A stretch of DNA of 64,000 nt from Corallochytrium limacisporum (lineage: Eukaryota > Opisthokonta): assembly GCA_002811645.1 (NCBI GenBank), contig PDIP01000059.1, forward strand, positions 1 through 64,000. The letters run 5' to 3'. The translations under genes were made by a program, and so were the position numbers. Below are positions 30,001 to 42,311 of this stretch, in pieces. The notes below the pieces were generated by a model, which saw only the letters and a program-made list of their open reading frames with translations, did no database searches and was not told where the DNA came from. Every line of letters starts with the position of its first letter. Positions within the stretch are counted from its first letter, which is position 1.

Positions 30001-31731
30001 TTAGGCAAAGACGCTGGTGATGGTCATGAACATGTAGCCCAAGCCCAACAGTGCAAACTTTGTGGTCTTTCGCTCGCCAGTACTGAATTCTTCAGCCATT
30101 GTGACGGTAAGAGCGATGTAGATGAAGGTGCCAGCGCCTAGTGAATCAAATATCCCAGACAGCCAGGGCATGACCTCGCTATTGGGAATGAGAGCCGTGA
30201 CAAGACCACCGAAGAAGATACCAAGGGGCGTGGTAGATGAAAAGATTAGGGCCAAGCGCATGTGAAATGGCTTCTTAATACCAGCGCGCACAAATTCGCA
30301 TCCCAGAGCAAATGCCGCAATGCCTTTGTGAGCAATGATGGCAATGAAAACAACCATGGCAGAGTCCAGACTAGTGGCAAAGCCCACGGCCATCCCTGCT
30401 AGTATGGAGTGCAGACCCAAAACCAGCAGCAAGAGGTACGCCATAGTGTTGTCATCCGCAGCCTCCTCAGTGCGGCTGAGACAGATGGCATCTAACGCTT
30501 CAACTGACGGTGGTTTCGCTAAATTCGTTGCCATAGACTCACGACGATGATGGTGTCGATGGTGGGTAGCGTGGTGCATGTGATTGGCCAACCGGATTGC
30601 AGTACGGAAACCTTGGGCGAATACACGACTGTGGTAGAATACCCGGTGGGGATGAGATTCATGCAAGTGACACACTTCATCACTCTTAAGGAATCTTTCC
30701 AGAAGAATTTCAGAATCCCTCTCTGCCAACGCCTTTTCAGTCAGTGGAAGTGGATCCCATCCTCCGAGGCCGTGGCCGCCGTAGCCAACCTCGGTGGCGC
30801 TTCGCAGCAAAGGCGTCCTCTCGGTCGCTCCATTGACTACTCCACTCTCGAGATCCCGGTCACTTTCTGCAGCAGTGTGAATCACTGCGGCTTCTACTTC
30901 AGGGGGAATGTCTACTGTGGCCAAATCCATAATTTCAACTGCATCGTCCGAAACGGCGTCATCTGTGTCTTTTTGACGGGGTTCAATGAAATGCCGCAAG
31001 ATGGCTTGTTTGCGGGTTTCGAATTCCGACTTTTCATCCACTTCAAACCGAGGACCATTCTGGGACCGAGTTCGTGCCGAGGGTGAGTGACTTCGTCTCC
31101 TAGACGGTCTTTTTTCTTTCCGGGCAGAGTGTGTGCCAGTGCTTCGGCGCATGTGCCAAGTAGGCCGCTCACTACCGTCCTGATACTGTATCGATTTCGC
31201 TTTGTCACGTTCAGCATTTCTTGCTTTGCATGCCTTGCGACACTGTCTGGACTGTGCATGGCTACTTCCAGTGCTCTCTATACCGTCCACACTACCAGGT
31301 TCACCGGATGAGACTTCGTTCGTCTCCGAACAGTCTGTTTCCCCACAGCATTCTTCGTTCTCCTCATTGGGGAAAATAATGGCTTCCACACCCTTGAACA
31401 GAACCTTCTCCACAAGCAACACTAGCAACACACCACAACAACACAGGAACGGTGCCAGTGGAAAAGGTTTCGCGGTGCCGTCCAAGGAAGGAACATAGAA
31501 AGTCCTACCAGCCTCTTCAAGCTTCGCAGTGCCGTCAGGTAGCATATGTACTAATCCAGCCGCCAGAAAAACACCTCCGGCAAAAGACTGTGCGAGAGAC
31601 AAGGTGGTTCGGTCTCCCTTCAGGAGTAGCGGACCCATACAAGTGAAGAAACCAAGGACGAAAACAAACACACATCCCACCAGCTTGGCGAGGGTGAGTG
31701 CTGTTTCCGATACCTCTCCAAATTGATTCAT
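30001..31731 (-). CDS. ZIP-family divalent metal (zinc/iron) transporter
   Basis: This 576-residue membrane transporter is expected to bring Zn2+ or other divalent metals into the cytosol across the plasma or an organelle membrane. Three membrane segments lie in the first 120 residues, with H-M-L-P after the second. A very long cytosolic loop of about 300 residues follows; it has acidic, Cys- and Ser-rich parts and a histidine cluster (H-H-A-T-H-H-R-H-H-H, about 381-398) typical of metal sensing. Five segments complete the fold. The fourth and fifth carry the metal-binding pairs H-S-x-x-x-G (about 441) and H-K-G-x-x-A-F-A-x-G (about 468). The loop is several times longer than in most ZIP proteins. 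The start ATG at 31731 directly precedes the first hydrophobic segment. Confidence 0.95.
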   Translation of the reverse strand: MNQFGEVSETALTLAKLVGCVFVFVLGFFTCMGPLLLKGDRTTLSLAQSFAGGVFLAAGLVHMLPDGTAKLEEAGRTFYVPSLDGTAKPFPLAPFLCCCGVLLVLLVEKVLFKGVEAIIFPNEENEECCGETDCSETNEVSSGEPGSVDGIESTGSSHAQSRQCRKACKARNAERDKAKSIQYQDGSERPTWHMRRSTGTHSARKEKRPSRRRSHSPSARTRSQNGPRFEVDEKSEFETRKQAILRHFIEPRQKDTDDAVSDDAVEIMDLATVDIPPEVEAAVIHTAAESDRDLESGVVNGATERTPLLRSATEVGYGGHGLGGWDPLPLTEKALAERDSEILLERFLKSDEVCHLHESHPHRVFYHSRVFAQGFRTAIRLANHMHHATHHRHHHRRESMATNLAKPPSVEALDAICLSRTEEAADDNTMAYLLLLVLGLHSILAGMAVGFATSLDSAMVVFIAIIAHKGIAAFALGCEFVRAGIKKPFHMRLALIFSSTTPLGIFFGGLVTALIPNSEVMPWLSGIFDSLGAGTFIYIALTVTMAEEFSTGERKTTKFALLGLGYMFMTITSVFA

Positions 31732-34700
31732 GATGCTCGTTTCCGTCGATCCACTACAATTTAAGGATTTCTCAATAATTGATGAAGCTATTTTCTACCC
31801 CATATTCTCGATTCAGAGTACTTCATGGATCTAAAGTCGGTGAGTCCACTACAAGGTTACTTCACCCCTTGAAGTGTTACATCCGCTGGTGCTCAAGCCC
31901 ATACAACCAATTTCAAAAGCCACAGTGGCTGACCACCTGATCCTAAACCAAATACCTGCAAAAAGTTTGGCTCAAGACGGCTCTCCATCTCTAGTCATGT
32001 TTCGAAAAGTTGAGCTCAAAAATGGCGTTAGGCGAGACTTCGGTGAACCGACGAGAGTGTGAGTGGTCTCCAGCCCCTCTCGGTCGGTCTCTCACTCATT
32101 CTCTATTTCCTTCCTTCTCATTTTTCTTCGTCGGTCTCTCGAGCTGTGTACACTGGGACTTGCGAGCTGCAACCGCCACAGCAGCGGGTTTTTCGAAAAT
32201 CGCTCTCCTCCACCTCCCGCTCTGACTGCGCTCTCCTTGGAATGGAATCTCTTGCGTCCGCAGCAGCCAGCACTCTCTCAATCGCGGGATCTCAAAGAAT
32301 GAAAAAACGTTCGTCGGTCGCGTAAGGAGGGAACCGCCCCCTCCCGACACAGATGAGTACGCAGAGCAAGCGATCACAACCCCCTCCCTGTTTCCTGGGG
32401 GGTGGGTGGTGGCAGATTCCAAGTATTTTTTTTTTCCTTTAACTTCGACGGATGTTTGAGAGGTCAACCGCAGAACCTGACCAGGGCCGTGAGAAGCCAG
32501 TTTGCAGCGGACCAAAACCGAGAGGGCGAGCAATACCTATAAATGGGATGGGTGTCCCATCGCTATCTGCCCTCGCTTACACCCTCCGATAACTTTTTGC
32601 TTACGCGCATGTCTACTGCACCACAACCGACAACTCCTGGTTGAACATTTGGGCCTCTTCCGTTGTTGCTACCAAGTCCCCCTTCCCGCTTTGGGTCGGT
32701 TTTGCTTACACCGCCCGACCTTTTGTGACGCAAGGTCTGGTGCCCCACCGCCGCCGCCTTGCACCCGGCTCTGGTATAAACATAATTGACGACCGACGTG
32801 GCTTGCTGTTGCCACCACGCTGGGGAACGAGTGAAAAAGTCGAAGCTAGATCCGCGATATAGACCCTGTTTGGCCAGAAGACTTGCCTGGCTCCATTTTA
32901 GATCTGATTTCATATAGGGGTTCGCAGGGCCAAAGCAAATTGTATACTATCAGGTGAGCAAAGGGTTTTGGCATGTGTGGTATGAAGACGGGGCTTTGCT
33001 GTTTTGGCACGTATGCGCAGCGTGCTGCCCGGGGCCCTTGGCGACCGACAATATGTGGACCGAAGGGGGTTCTGTCTCTCTTGTGCATAAAACGGGCCGC
33101 GCTCTTCCTTCTAACCAGTGTGCCCCAGTTTTGGCCTAAACCCTCCCCCCCCCCCCCCCCTTCTCCTCCTTGGCTATTGTGGTGCTCCCTGGCTCATTAC
33201 ACACCTCTCGGTAACGCACTGCTTGCCGTCCCCCTCCATCCCATAAGGTGTCTCTCCCTATAGTTTTTTCCACTTTGTTCAATACGGATCCCTTCCTGAC
33301 TGTTTCACTTATTTCAAATTTCCGTGCCTCTTTCTGGCAGTTTCCCCTCCGTCTCCTGTTGTCCGCAGCCCTTCCCATGTATTTCTTTAGTCTCTGTCCA
33401 CCCACTCACTCGGGTTTTGAACCCTACGTTGTCTAGCACCACGCCGGCTTTCCACTGACCAAATTAAACCAATGCAATTCTTTTCATTGTCAACAGAAAA
33501 ATTTTCTTTGGTATTGCAACCCCCCTCCGGGTCCTTCCCCGTTCCCAATTCTAGTACCGAGGGATCGCAATTTTTTTCTCGTTTCTCAATGTTTCTTCCT
33601 TTTCCTCCGTTCCCCTCCTCCCCCCCCCCCCCCAAAAGCACGTTGTTCTAGTAATTACGAACGCTCGTCGCGTGCTGTTTTGAGGATGGGGTGCGCAGGA
33701 GTAATGTTTGTGTCCTCTCATCTGCCTCTCGGTCCGTGTAGTGTGTCTACCACGGAGTTACGCTTCTGTCCGTGTGCTAAATTACGTGGACGCGCGCGCC
33801 ACAGGACGTGTTGGGGTGAAGGGCAAATTTGGGGAGAGAGAACGAGCAGAAAGCACCGAATCCATCATTTATCTGTTGGGGTTTCGGTAGCACCACAATA
33901 TAACATGCGTCAGAGGTGTTGGCCTAATGATCCAGGGACCACTGTGTCCCATTCACCTGCCACCGCCTTCCCCCTCACGGCACGCATTGGACACCCAGAG
34001 AGATGCGAAAGCGAAAACTTCTTGCCCATTTCGGGTCAACGAGGAAGCAACAACGGAATGGGAGTAGGAAAAGGGGCTTCTGCCGGTACACAGAGTACTG
34101 GGAGAAGTTGAAAAGGCTTGGAGAGATGGGGAGAATAGGGCTTTCACATTCGAAAATTAATCGCGGTATTGCCATCGGTCCTTCCTGAACTCGGTTGTTC
34201 TGGTATAGATCTATATACTTTTGCTGAGCCACTGCGTATGCAAACGAGCCGTTAAACCATCGCATTCGTTGGAAAGACCATCATTATCAATGATTCCTCC
34301 GTACCGGTATGTAAACAACGAATTTTGCAGCTTTCGCCGGTTCGAAATCGATGGAACAAATGGTTCTTTTATACTCAATATATGGAAGTGGGTGATTGAA
34401 TCATCCGAGAGTTCTTTCTGTCTGTTGCTGGCCCTCTCCATGCAGTGAGCACGGCAACAGCGGGATTCACAACTCATCGCAATTGTGAAACCAAGAAAAT
34501 ATGAGTAGGAGCATTATAATTAAAGGGCATTTTTTTCATTCATCGGATACCGCAAAGCATATAACGCACCGGGGTCCGCGGGAGAAGGGGGTTGAGGCCC
34601 ATCGTCCCAGTGTCGCACAAAAGGCCGTCCGTGGACCGATCGAGCCGGACCGTGCGGTGTCTCTGGCACAATACCAACCCGGACGAAGCGGCGTAAACCG

Positions 34701-37700
34701 CCATTGAAGCACGAAATGAGTCATTTTGCAGGAGAGAGAAAATGAGGTGGGGCCAAGATGGAGAGGGGGGGGCGGGGAAGAGACGGGCAGAAGGAAACGT
34801 TGGAGGGAAGCATGTAATTCTCCAGCTCCACGGCCTGTCCACGACAGGGTGATGTTGATGTCCCACAAAGCCTGGATACCTCTAGTCGCTTTGGCTCACG
34901 AATCGTCTACTGCCGCCCGGAAAGGACCTCAAAATGAGTTCATTCATTATCTAATATTAATCCCTTGAACCACCTATCTTTCGCTGGGACCTGACCCTCC
35001 CTTTTTTTGCCAACCCCGACTGCAACGTCAATCAAGCACGCGGACTTTGAATTAGCGAACGGCAGTTCTATAGTAAGAGTGTGTGTATTATGCTCTCCCC
35101 TTCTTATCACAGATAGAAACAAACACAGAATGTGTAACAGCCGAACACACAGGGTGTTATCAAGAGTCATCGTATTTGTACGGGCTGGTCCAATACTGAA
35201 CCAGCACTACGGGGAGGCAGAAGAGGGGGGAGGAGTTCCATTAGAATCAGGATGAGGTCACAGAGCAGCCCGATCATCTCTCCTTTTGGTCAATACGGCT
35301 CGGTCATGTGAGAAAGACCCAGAGAAAGCGATTTTTCTAGTGTCTGCAACCTCTACCGCGAGGGCTTTGCCACGACTGGTCAGTTTTTGTAAAATTAGTA
35401 CAGAAACTATAGTAAGTTGCAAAGGACAAGCCGTGATCGAATGACAAACTTGCTGGGTTCATTGATTATCAAATGGTTGCGTCAGCGTCGGGTAAGTCAG
35501 AAAACCCTTTCCCTTTTTCACGGGAGAGGTCGGTCAGTGACATGGGTCTGAATTAGCGGTGACGGGCCGGACAATACAATGGGTAATCTTCAGGCTACCA
35601 TTGTTTGATACGGTGATCATCTATAATCTCCGCCACCACTACTCAACAGACTTCTCCTCTTCTTCTTTGTTTACCTAACCGTATTGTTCCCGAGGACAAA
35701 GTTTGGACTGGAAGGGACCTGTCGAAAAAGCCAAAAACACAACTCATACCTACCATAGTCTTAGTTTGTTTCATGTATTTTACTGATTGAGAGGATGTGT
35801 GACTGAGACGACCGCCCACTGAACCAGGGATGCGGGACCCTTATCGTGCCCGTATTTCCTCTTGCCGTGGCCCGGGCCGCTGTAATCGGGGAAAACTGGT
35901 CACACAGAACATGGCCGAAGAACTGTTCCTTCGTTCCCCCTTTGGGTACACATCCCCACCCCCACAAATTCCACTGTCCAGTCGTCCAGGCTCTACGTGT
36001 CCCCCCCCCCCAGGTTTGAAGTAAACAATGGGCACTGCAAGGACGGTGGTTAGCTTCCTTTCTTTTAATCTTTCCTCTTTTTCTTCTCAGTTTTGTCCCC
36101 CCCTCTGGCGCCCCTGACTTTGAATTGGGTCTACTTCCCACACACTGAGTTCCATACGGTGTTGCTGATCTGTGCTGAGGGCGAGCTCACAGTCTTTGGC
36201 CGTCTCTTCGTTCCTGGAACCATTTTGCGAACCTGCGCCCATACGCACTTCTTGCCATTTACGGTCCTGCTCGACCCCGAAACAGTGGTGCCGCCTCCGA
36301 GCGGAGCGGCACGGCAAGCCAAAGCAACATGCCTGAGCAGGGCAGTAAGGTGCATGCTCGGGCATGGAAGGTATTGCCGAGGGTGGAAGAAAAGGGGGGC
36401 CAACGTACCTGGACAGATCGTTTCCAAAATTCTCACTTACAACCTCCCCCCATCCGTCTCCCTGATTGGGCTGCCTGGCACAGTGGTACCCAAAAAAACC
36501 TTAGGCCATTCACCATTGCAAACAGCGAAATCCAATAAGGCGAAGTCAGCAAGCCGAAGAAAAATTCTTCGCTAGGCGACGAAGGAACTGGACCAAACCA
36601 TTTTGGCCACCGAGCACCCAAGACAGGAAACCAAACGGGACACATCCAACAAAGAGGAGAGAAGAAGAATTTTGAAAGCACCAAAAAAAAACCACCAAAA
36701 AACCCCCTGTTATCTCTGTGGTTTGAGCACGGACATTGCCCCGCATTGCCGTTTGGTTTCGCTGCACCGTGCTGTGTACACTGCGAAAGGATAAAAGGGA
36801 AAACAGCACTCCTTCTCTCGTCGGTGGTGTGTGAATGCCGCAAGTCGCCAATACGGGCGAGATAGTACGCATAACATATCAACAACAACAAGCCTAACCC
36901 CCTTTGTTTAAGATGCCGCAAATTGAATATTCTATACGAAGATGGCTACGAAGAATCGGATAGTATTCCATACCTACGTAAAGAGGGGAAGGGGGAGGGA
37001 GAGGGGTGCCGAAGTGACGAAGGTTAACTAGTCCCGATTGCACAAATAGCTGAACCTTCAAAATGTCTCTACGGCCCTCATCGACCCAAAAGGAATGCGT
37101 TGATTTAGTGAATAAAGACCATCATGGACATGAAAGGTCCTCTACGGATGAGTGTTCTAATTGCGCTCAGTCTCCAGACACGCTATGGACACGTGGACAT
37201 ATTTACAAGCAAGTTGATGAGAATACACATGCCTTATTGCCATACTAAATAGATAGGCAAGTATTTAAGCTGGGCTTTCAATAGTGTGCATCTGCTCTTT
37301 AAGGCTGCTCTTGGTTAAGGTAAAGGGTACATACCTGTCTATTTCGCATGAGCTCATTCAATTTTTTGTTCTTTTCGGCAGATCCGAGATATTTTGCTAG
37401 AACATTTCAAATAAGAAAATCATTAGGTTCTTTTTCTTTCGATATCGTTTCACATCTGCTGGCAGTTTCTTCACGGTCCGCATTTGTGTGTGTCTGTGTT
37501 CTGTGTCTGTCTGTCTGACTGTGGCTGTGTTGTGTGTCTCGCTCGGATCTCCCTGCCCACTGAAGCTGACAGTTCCAGTTCTGGTATTCCTCACTGTCTC
37601 AAAGAGGTCCAAACTTGGCTGTGGTGGAAACACTAGGAATCCAGACCGGAGGAGAAGCATCTTGCGGCTGTGGCCACACAGAGTACGTGGGGAACGTGGT

Positions 37701-39223
37701 ATAGGCCCATCTGTTTGGATGACAGGTCAAGATGACGCGGGACCCTGTTGCACCTACCCATAGATGGTGGACTGGATGTTCGAACTTATCCCTTCGGAAT
37801 CCGCTGCCCGGTGCTGAGGTATGATGATGGCGGTGTCTGACGTAGATGGGCCCTCCCGACTAGTTCCGAGCAAGGAGCTTGGAAAAGACCCTGCACTTTA
37901 AGAACGCCGGGTGTGCGCTTCAAATGCCCGGGAAAGACCAGCGTCAGTGAGCGAGCACACGCACACGTAGCTGATTAGAACGTATGGAATCGAAAGGAAT
38001 GGAGTTGGAAGACCAATATCTATGACTGAGAAGGTCGTAGCGTACTCAGTACGTGGGGCTCCGTTGCCGGAAATCTCAAACCATGTGGACCAATGCACGA
38101 TCAGGCACTCACTCTCATCATAGAAGACCCCCATGCGTCTGTCTCTGAGCCTCTAACGATGTCAAGTACATGCGAGATGGAGCAACTGATACAACATTCA
38201 CTACCGCAGCACGTTACCGTACCAAACTGATTCCCCGGCTAAGTGGTCGAAAAACCTGTGTTGTCCACTCCCCCGTCTCACTGGAACAGCGCTGACCGCG
38301 TTCCGGGCCCATATTTGGTGGGCCTTTGGTATTTTTGCCATTGTGCACCGGGAGCTTCGACTGCTGCTTTGGTGCCCCCCCCCCTTTTTTTTATTGTATT
38401 TCTCCTTTTCTTTCTTTCTTACGTTTCTTCCTGCTATCTCTGTTCCCTCCCAAGGCTTCGTCGTTTGCGCTTTTTTGAGGACTCGCTTGCCCCGTTGCGC
38501 CGCTGAACCCCGGTCCTCCTCCCCGCTCTGACCCAGTCGAAATTTTTCACTTTTCCGGCTTTTGTTTAGACACCATTCCCGCCAGCATTTTTGGCCCACC
38601 CATTCCGGCAATTGGCCTCCGGCATCACCAAAACGGAACAACGTAGAGGAGGTGGTACCGAAAAAGGGACAGATATGAAGACAAACAGCATGGCGGATTT
38701 CCCACTTGGATTACTTCTCCCGTATCGTACGGCACGTCATGTCCAAAAAGCCCTATCAAAAAGACGAGTGTGTATTATCAGTGGTTAATACCTGCTGGCC
38801 ACAGGCGTAGGGAAGACGCCCGACACACAGCTGCACTGTGGGCGGAGGGGAAAGGCCCCTGTGGAGTGAGCAACAATAGGGCATCGGCAGCAACCTTGGG
38901 ATCTCTCGCCGTTGGAAACAAGTGGAGCAAGGATTAGCAATATCTTCTTCCTACGTCGGCTACGGAATTTGTCTATCTTTGCGTAATACACCGAAGACCC
39001 AGCAATGTATCCCATCAAGGCATCCCTTTAACATGTTACTGAAAATGCATCCATGAAACAAGCGGACGCACACCAATGAAACGGGTGTGACCGACAAGGA
39101 ATCCCGTTTAGGTACAAAGCCACAAAGGGCAAATGGTACTTAAACACATCTGTCTATCAACGGTGAGAACAACAAAGTAACCTAAACTACTATGTGATAT
39201 GTAAGTTTTGCAATAGCAGCAAT
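31732..39223. other. 7.5-kb gene desert between ZIP transporter and chitinase
   Basis: No gene is supported on either strand. The longest ORFs here (up to about 160 codons) have biased, domain-free translations and no good start context. A small ORF at about 37063-37248 has an A-A-A-A-T-G start but no recognisable feature. The sequence has poly-C runs (about 33138-33160, 33620-33633, 36001-36011, 38375-38384) and a TG/TC-rich stretch near 37484-37530. The two flanking genes are divergent, so both promoters lie here. Unrecognised non-coding RNA or spliced genes cannot be excluded. Confidence 0.55.
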
Positions 39224-41380
39224 ATGAATCTATCCGCCTTCCTTGTCGTCTCGTTGGCTACTGTGGTCACTTTGGCCGCTGCACAATTCAAGAGCTACAC
39301 CCGCCCCGTGTTTGGCTTTGTACCGGGTTGGTATGGTACCTCTGGTTTGGATGCTGTTGATTTTGAACAGCTGACACATGCCGCTTTTGCCTTTGCTTTG
39401 CCCCAGAGTGATGGAAGTCTGAATCACCCATACGATCACCTTGTGGGTGACTTTGTAAATCGTTGCCATTCTTTTGGTGTACGGGCAATTCTTTCTATCG
39501 GTGGTGCCCTAGGAGCTGGAGCATTTCACTCTGTTGGATCTAGTACCGCAGCTCGTGCCACTTTTAGCAATGCTGTTGCTTCCTACGTTACTCAACACAA
39601 CTTTGATGGCGTCGACATTGACTGGGAAGAGTGGAGCACCGGGGGCAATGCTGCTTCCGTCGCTGATGAGACCGCTGCGTATCTGGCACTAATGGAGGAT
39701 GTCAAGGCAGCTTTACCTGAGGAAATTATTCTCACTACGGATGTCTTTGGATCCAACTGGTTTGGTCAGAACTACCCGACCGAGATGTTCAGCATTGTTG
39801 ACTTTGTAAACATCATGGCCTATGACTTCACTGGCAACTGGGGTGGCAGTCCCATTGCCCATCACTCGACTTTCCAGGACGCCCAAATTGCTCTTTCCTA
39901 CTGGCAGGGCACCCGTGGTGTGCCAGCGAGCAAAATCAATCTTGGGGTACCGTTTTACGGCAAAAGTTTCCCCGGTGGTACTCATGTTCCCTTCTCTCAG
40001 GTCTATTGCCCGAATCGGCCTGCTCTTGACAGCCTCGATGTTGACAACCCCGAGTACGGAACCAATCAATTCACAGAAACGCCCCAACTTATCACCAAGA
40101 AACTGACCGATCCTGCCAATGTAGCACGCTTCAATGGAGTGATGATATGGGAAGTAACATTGGACGTGCATCCGAATAGCAATGAAAGCCTGTTGGGTGC
40201 TGTGAATGCGGGAACAAACAAGTACCCCTCCTCTTACCCCGTTGCTGACGCCTGCGCTGCAAAACAATTGCCGGCCACCCCCGTTTCGCCGCCAACCAGC
40301 TCATCTTCCAGCACTACTACTACCACCAATCCATCTGAGTCCACTTCCAGCACAACCACAACGCCAACAACGAGCAGTACTAGCACAAACCCCTCCACGA
40401 GCACTACCAGCACAACAAGCACACCGACAAGCACCCCCACTTCCACAGCGACGACAACTGGCAGTGCAGAGCCCCAGGTCAAGAGTTTCTCAGATGATCC
40501 GTACGTTGAAGGTACCGCCACAGTTGGATGGGCTAGCTCTACTGGATACGGAATTCGACTAGCACTGGATGCCAAGCAAACGATTCCACAAGGCTGGAAC
40601 CTCGAGATCAAACTCCCTGCTGGCCATACTATCAATGCTGACGATATGTACAATGCAGCCGTTGTGCAGCATCGTTCAGGTGAGAACGTGTGGGTACTTG
40701 GGACCCCGGGTGGCTGGTACCTCTCCTTCACTCAGGGACAGACATTTACCATGGGCTGGAACGGATCCAAAGACGCCAACAGTGACGTATCCAATGTGTT
40801 GGACTTGTCCATGGTTGTCCCTAGCGAAGAATCCACCGTGACGACGCAGACTACGACTGACCCGACCACGACGACCCCTTCAACCAGTGATCCTCCGACG
40901 ACCTCGTCAACCACAAATCCTCCTACAACCACTTCTACAAGTAATCCTCCAACCACGACACTCACTTCCACATCTTCCTCACCAACCGTCGGCCCCACGA
41001 CTTCTGGTGACACATCGACACCGGATGCAGATACCCTGGTAGTGGAAGACCATTCTGTGAAGTTGACGGCCAAGATTACTTGGGGCAATAGTGCAACCTA
41101 TGGGATGACCCTGGAGGTCCAAGCGAAGCTAGACGTACCGGAAGGATGGGCCATCGGCCTCAAGTTCCCCAATGGTCAAGACATTGGCACACACTGGAAC
41201 TTTGCCATAAAGGAGCAACTCCCTGACGGCACCTACATTTTGGTTACTCCCGGAACCTGGAACACAAGTCTGGCCGCAGGCGGCACTTTTCGCTTCGGAT
41301 GGAACGGAAAATCTGCCAACTCTGGTGGTCCGGAGCTACCTGAATTTCTCGTATACTCACCGAATGGTAGTTTTAGTTAA
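39224..41380 (+). CDS. Secreted GH18 chitinase with two CBM2-like modules
   Basis: This 718-residue secreted enzyme is expected to hydrolyse chitin. The frame opens at a GTG, but the ATG at 39224 starts a clear signal peptide (about 1-20, hydrophobic core then A-A-A-Q). The GH18 domain spans about 25-340. Its catalytic signature D-G-V-D-I-D-W-E at 128-135 has Glu135 as the proton donor, and M-A-Y-D is also visible. Two Ser/Thr/Pro linkers (about 356-416 and 539-603), probably O-glycosylated, separate two modules of about 115 residues. Each contains G-W-N/A-x-x-x-K-x-P and a closing F-x-x-G-W-N-G, the pattern of family 2 carbohydrate-binding modules best known in bacteria. The enzyme could remodel the cell's own chitin or digest food. 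The duplicated modules suggest internal duplication. Confidence 0.93.
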   Translation: MNLSAFLVVSLATVVTLAAAQFKSYTRPVFGFVPGWYGTSGLDAVDFEQLTHAAFAFALPQSDGSLNHPYDHLVGDFVNRCHSFGVRAILSIGGALGAGAFHSVGSSTAARATFSNAVASYVTQHNFDGVDIDWEEWSTGGNAASVADETAAYLALMEDVKAALPEEIILTTDVFGSNWFGQNYPTEMFSIVDFVNIMAYDFTGNWGGSPIAHHSTFQDAQIALSYWQGTRGVPASKINLGVPFYGKSFPGGTHVPFSQVYCPNRPALDSLDVDNPEYGTNQFTETPQLITKKLTDPANVARFNGVMIWEVTLDVHPNSNESLLGAVNAGTNKYPSSYPVADACAAKQLPATPVSPPTSSSSSTTTTTNPSESTSSTTTTPTTSSTSTNPSTSTTSTTSTPTSTPTSTATTTGSAEPQVKSFSDDPYVEGTATVGWASSTGYGIRLALDAKQTIPQGWNLEIKLPAGHTINADDMYNAAVVQHRSGENVWVLGTPGGWYLSFTQGQTFTMGWNGSKDANSDVSNVLDLSMVVPSEESTVTTQTTTDPTTTTPSTSDPPTTSSTTNPPTTTSTSNPPTTTLTSTSSSPTVGPTTSGDTSTPDADTLVVEDHSVKLTAKITWGNSATYGMTLEVQAKLDVPEGWAIGLKFPNGQDIGTHWNFAIKEQLPDGTYILVTPGTWNTSLAAGGTFRFGWNGKSANSGGPELPEFLVYSPNGSFS

Positions 41381-42311
41381 CCAGCTGGGGACCTCGTTGT
41401 GTGAGAAAGCCTTTTCCCCGGCCAAGGAAACTGGTCTCAAGGCGACACTATATCCAATCGCTATGTCCCTTCACATCTGTCATGCAATTTTCGAATACAG
41501 GCGATAGTGCCGCCACGTCAATTAACCATCAGGCCCGCTCCAAGAGGCCCCCCGGGTCATACAACGGTCCTCCCCACCGCCACGCAAACCTTCCTGCTCC
41601 ATGCAAATCAACACAAGGACGCATGCTTGGCAACGTGGTAGGGAAATCTCAGCGGCCCGCGTCGGATCTTGCGGTGGTGGTCAGATATCGGCTCGGCCGC
41701 CGTCCGGGCCCCCCTTTCTCCTCTGGGGGTGCCGTCCCTTTCTCTCCCTTTCATAGAAGGAGAGAGTTTCTGCAGTGAGACACGGATGACCTACGATTGG
41801 TTGTGCTTTGCAAAATTGGTAGTCCGTAAGTCGAGTTGTTCATCAACCTACCTAGGCTCAAGTTGAATTGGTCCACGGTGGGTAAGACCATATATTGAGT
41901 ATGGAGTACAGACACACCGAGCCTATTGCAGACCGTTCCGGGCCAAGTATTGAGGAAACGGAATTGTGCGTAAACAAAGGGTGGTGGGACCCCGCAATTG
42001 ACAAAAGGGAACTGAGTTCGTGGAACTGCATGTGTGATCTGTGTGATACGGTTGTACGCATTCCACGCAATGCAAACGTGTACGTCCGGCCCGCATTATT
42101 TCCATCAACAGACGGAAGGGGTCCGAGCACAATGACGCTCTCACTCAAACTGTATCTCTGACCCGGGCCTGGACATACCACCCGCCACGGGTGAACAGGG
42201 GAGAGGGGTAAAGTATCGTCTAATTGGGTCACCATCGGTGCGTTTGCATTACCTGCTTTGAATTGAAGACGTGAAGTGCAGTGCTGCCCAGTCTTCTTTA
42301 ACTTGCTATTT
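41381..42311. other. Intergenic region upstream of selenoprotein gene
   Basis: No supported gene is present. An ORF at about 41895-42161 codes 80-odd residues without known features and probably lies in the promoter or 5' leader of the next gene. Confidence 0.5.

Noticed and set aside
37063-37248. 61-codon ORF with an AAAATG start
   Set aside because: There is no homology, repeat, membrane or signal feature. It cannot be told from chance in a 7.5-kb desert.
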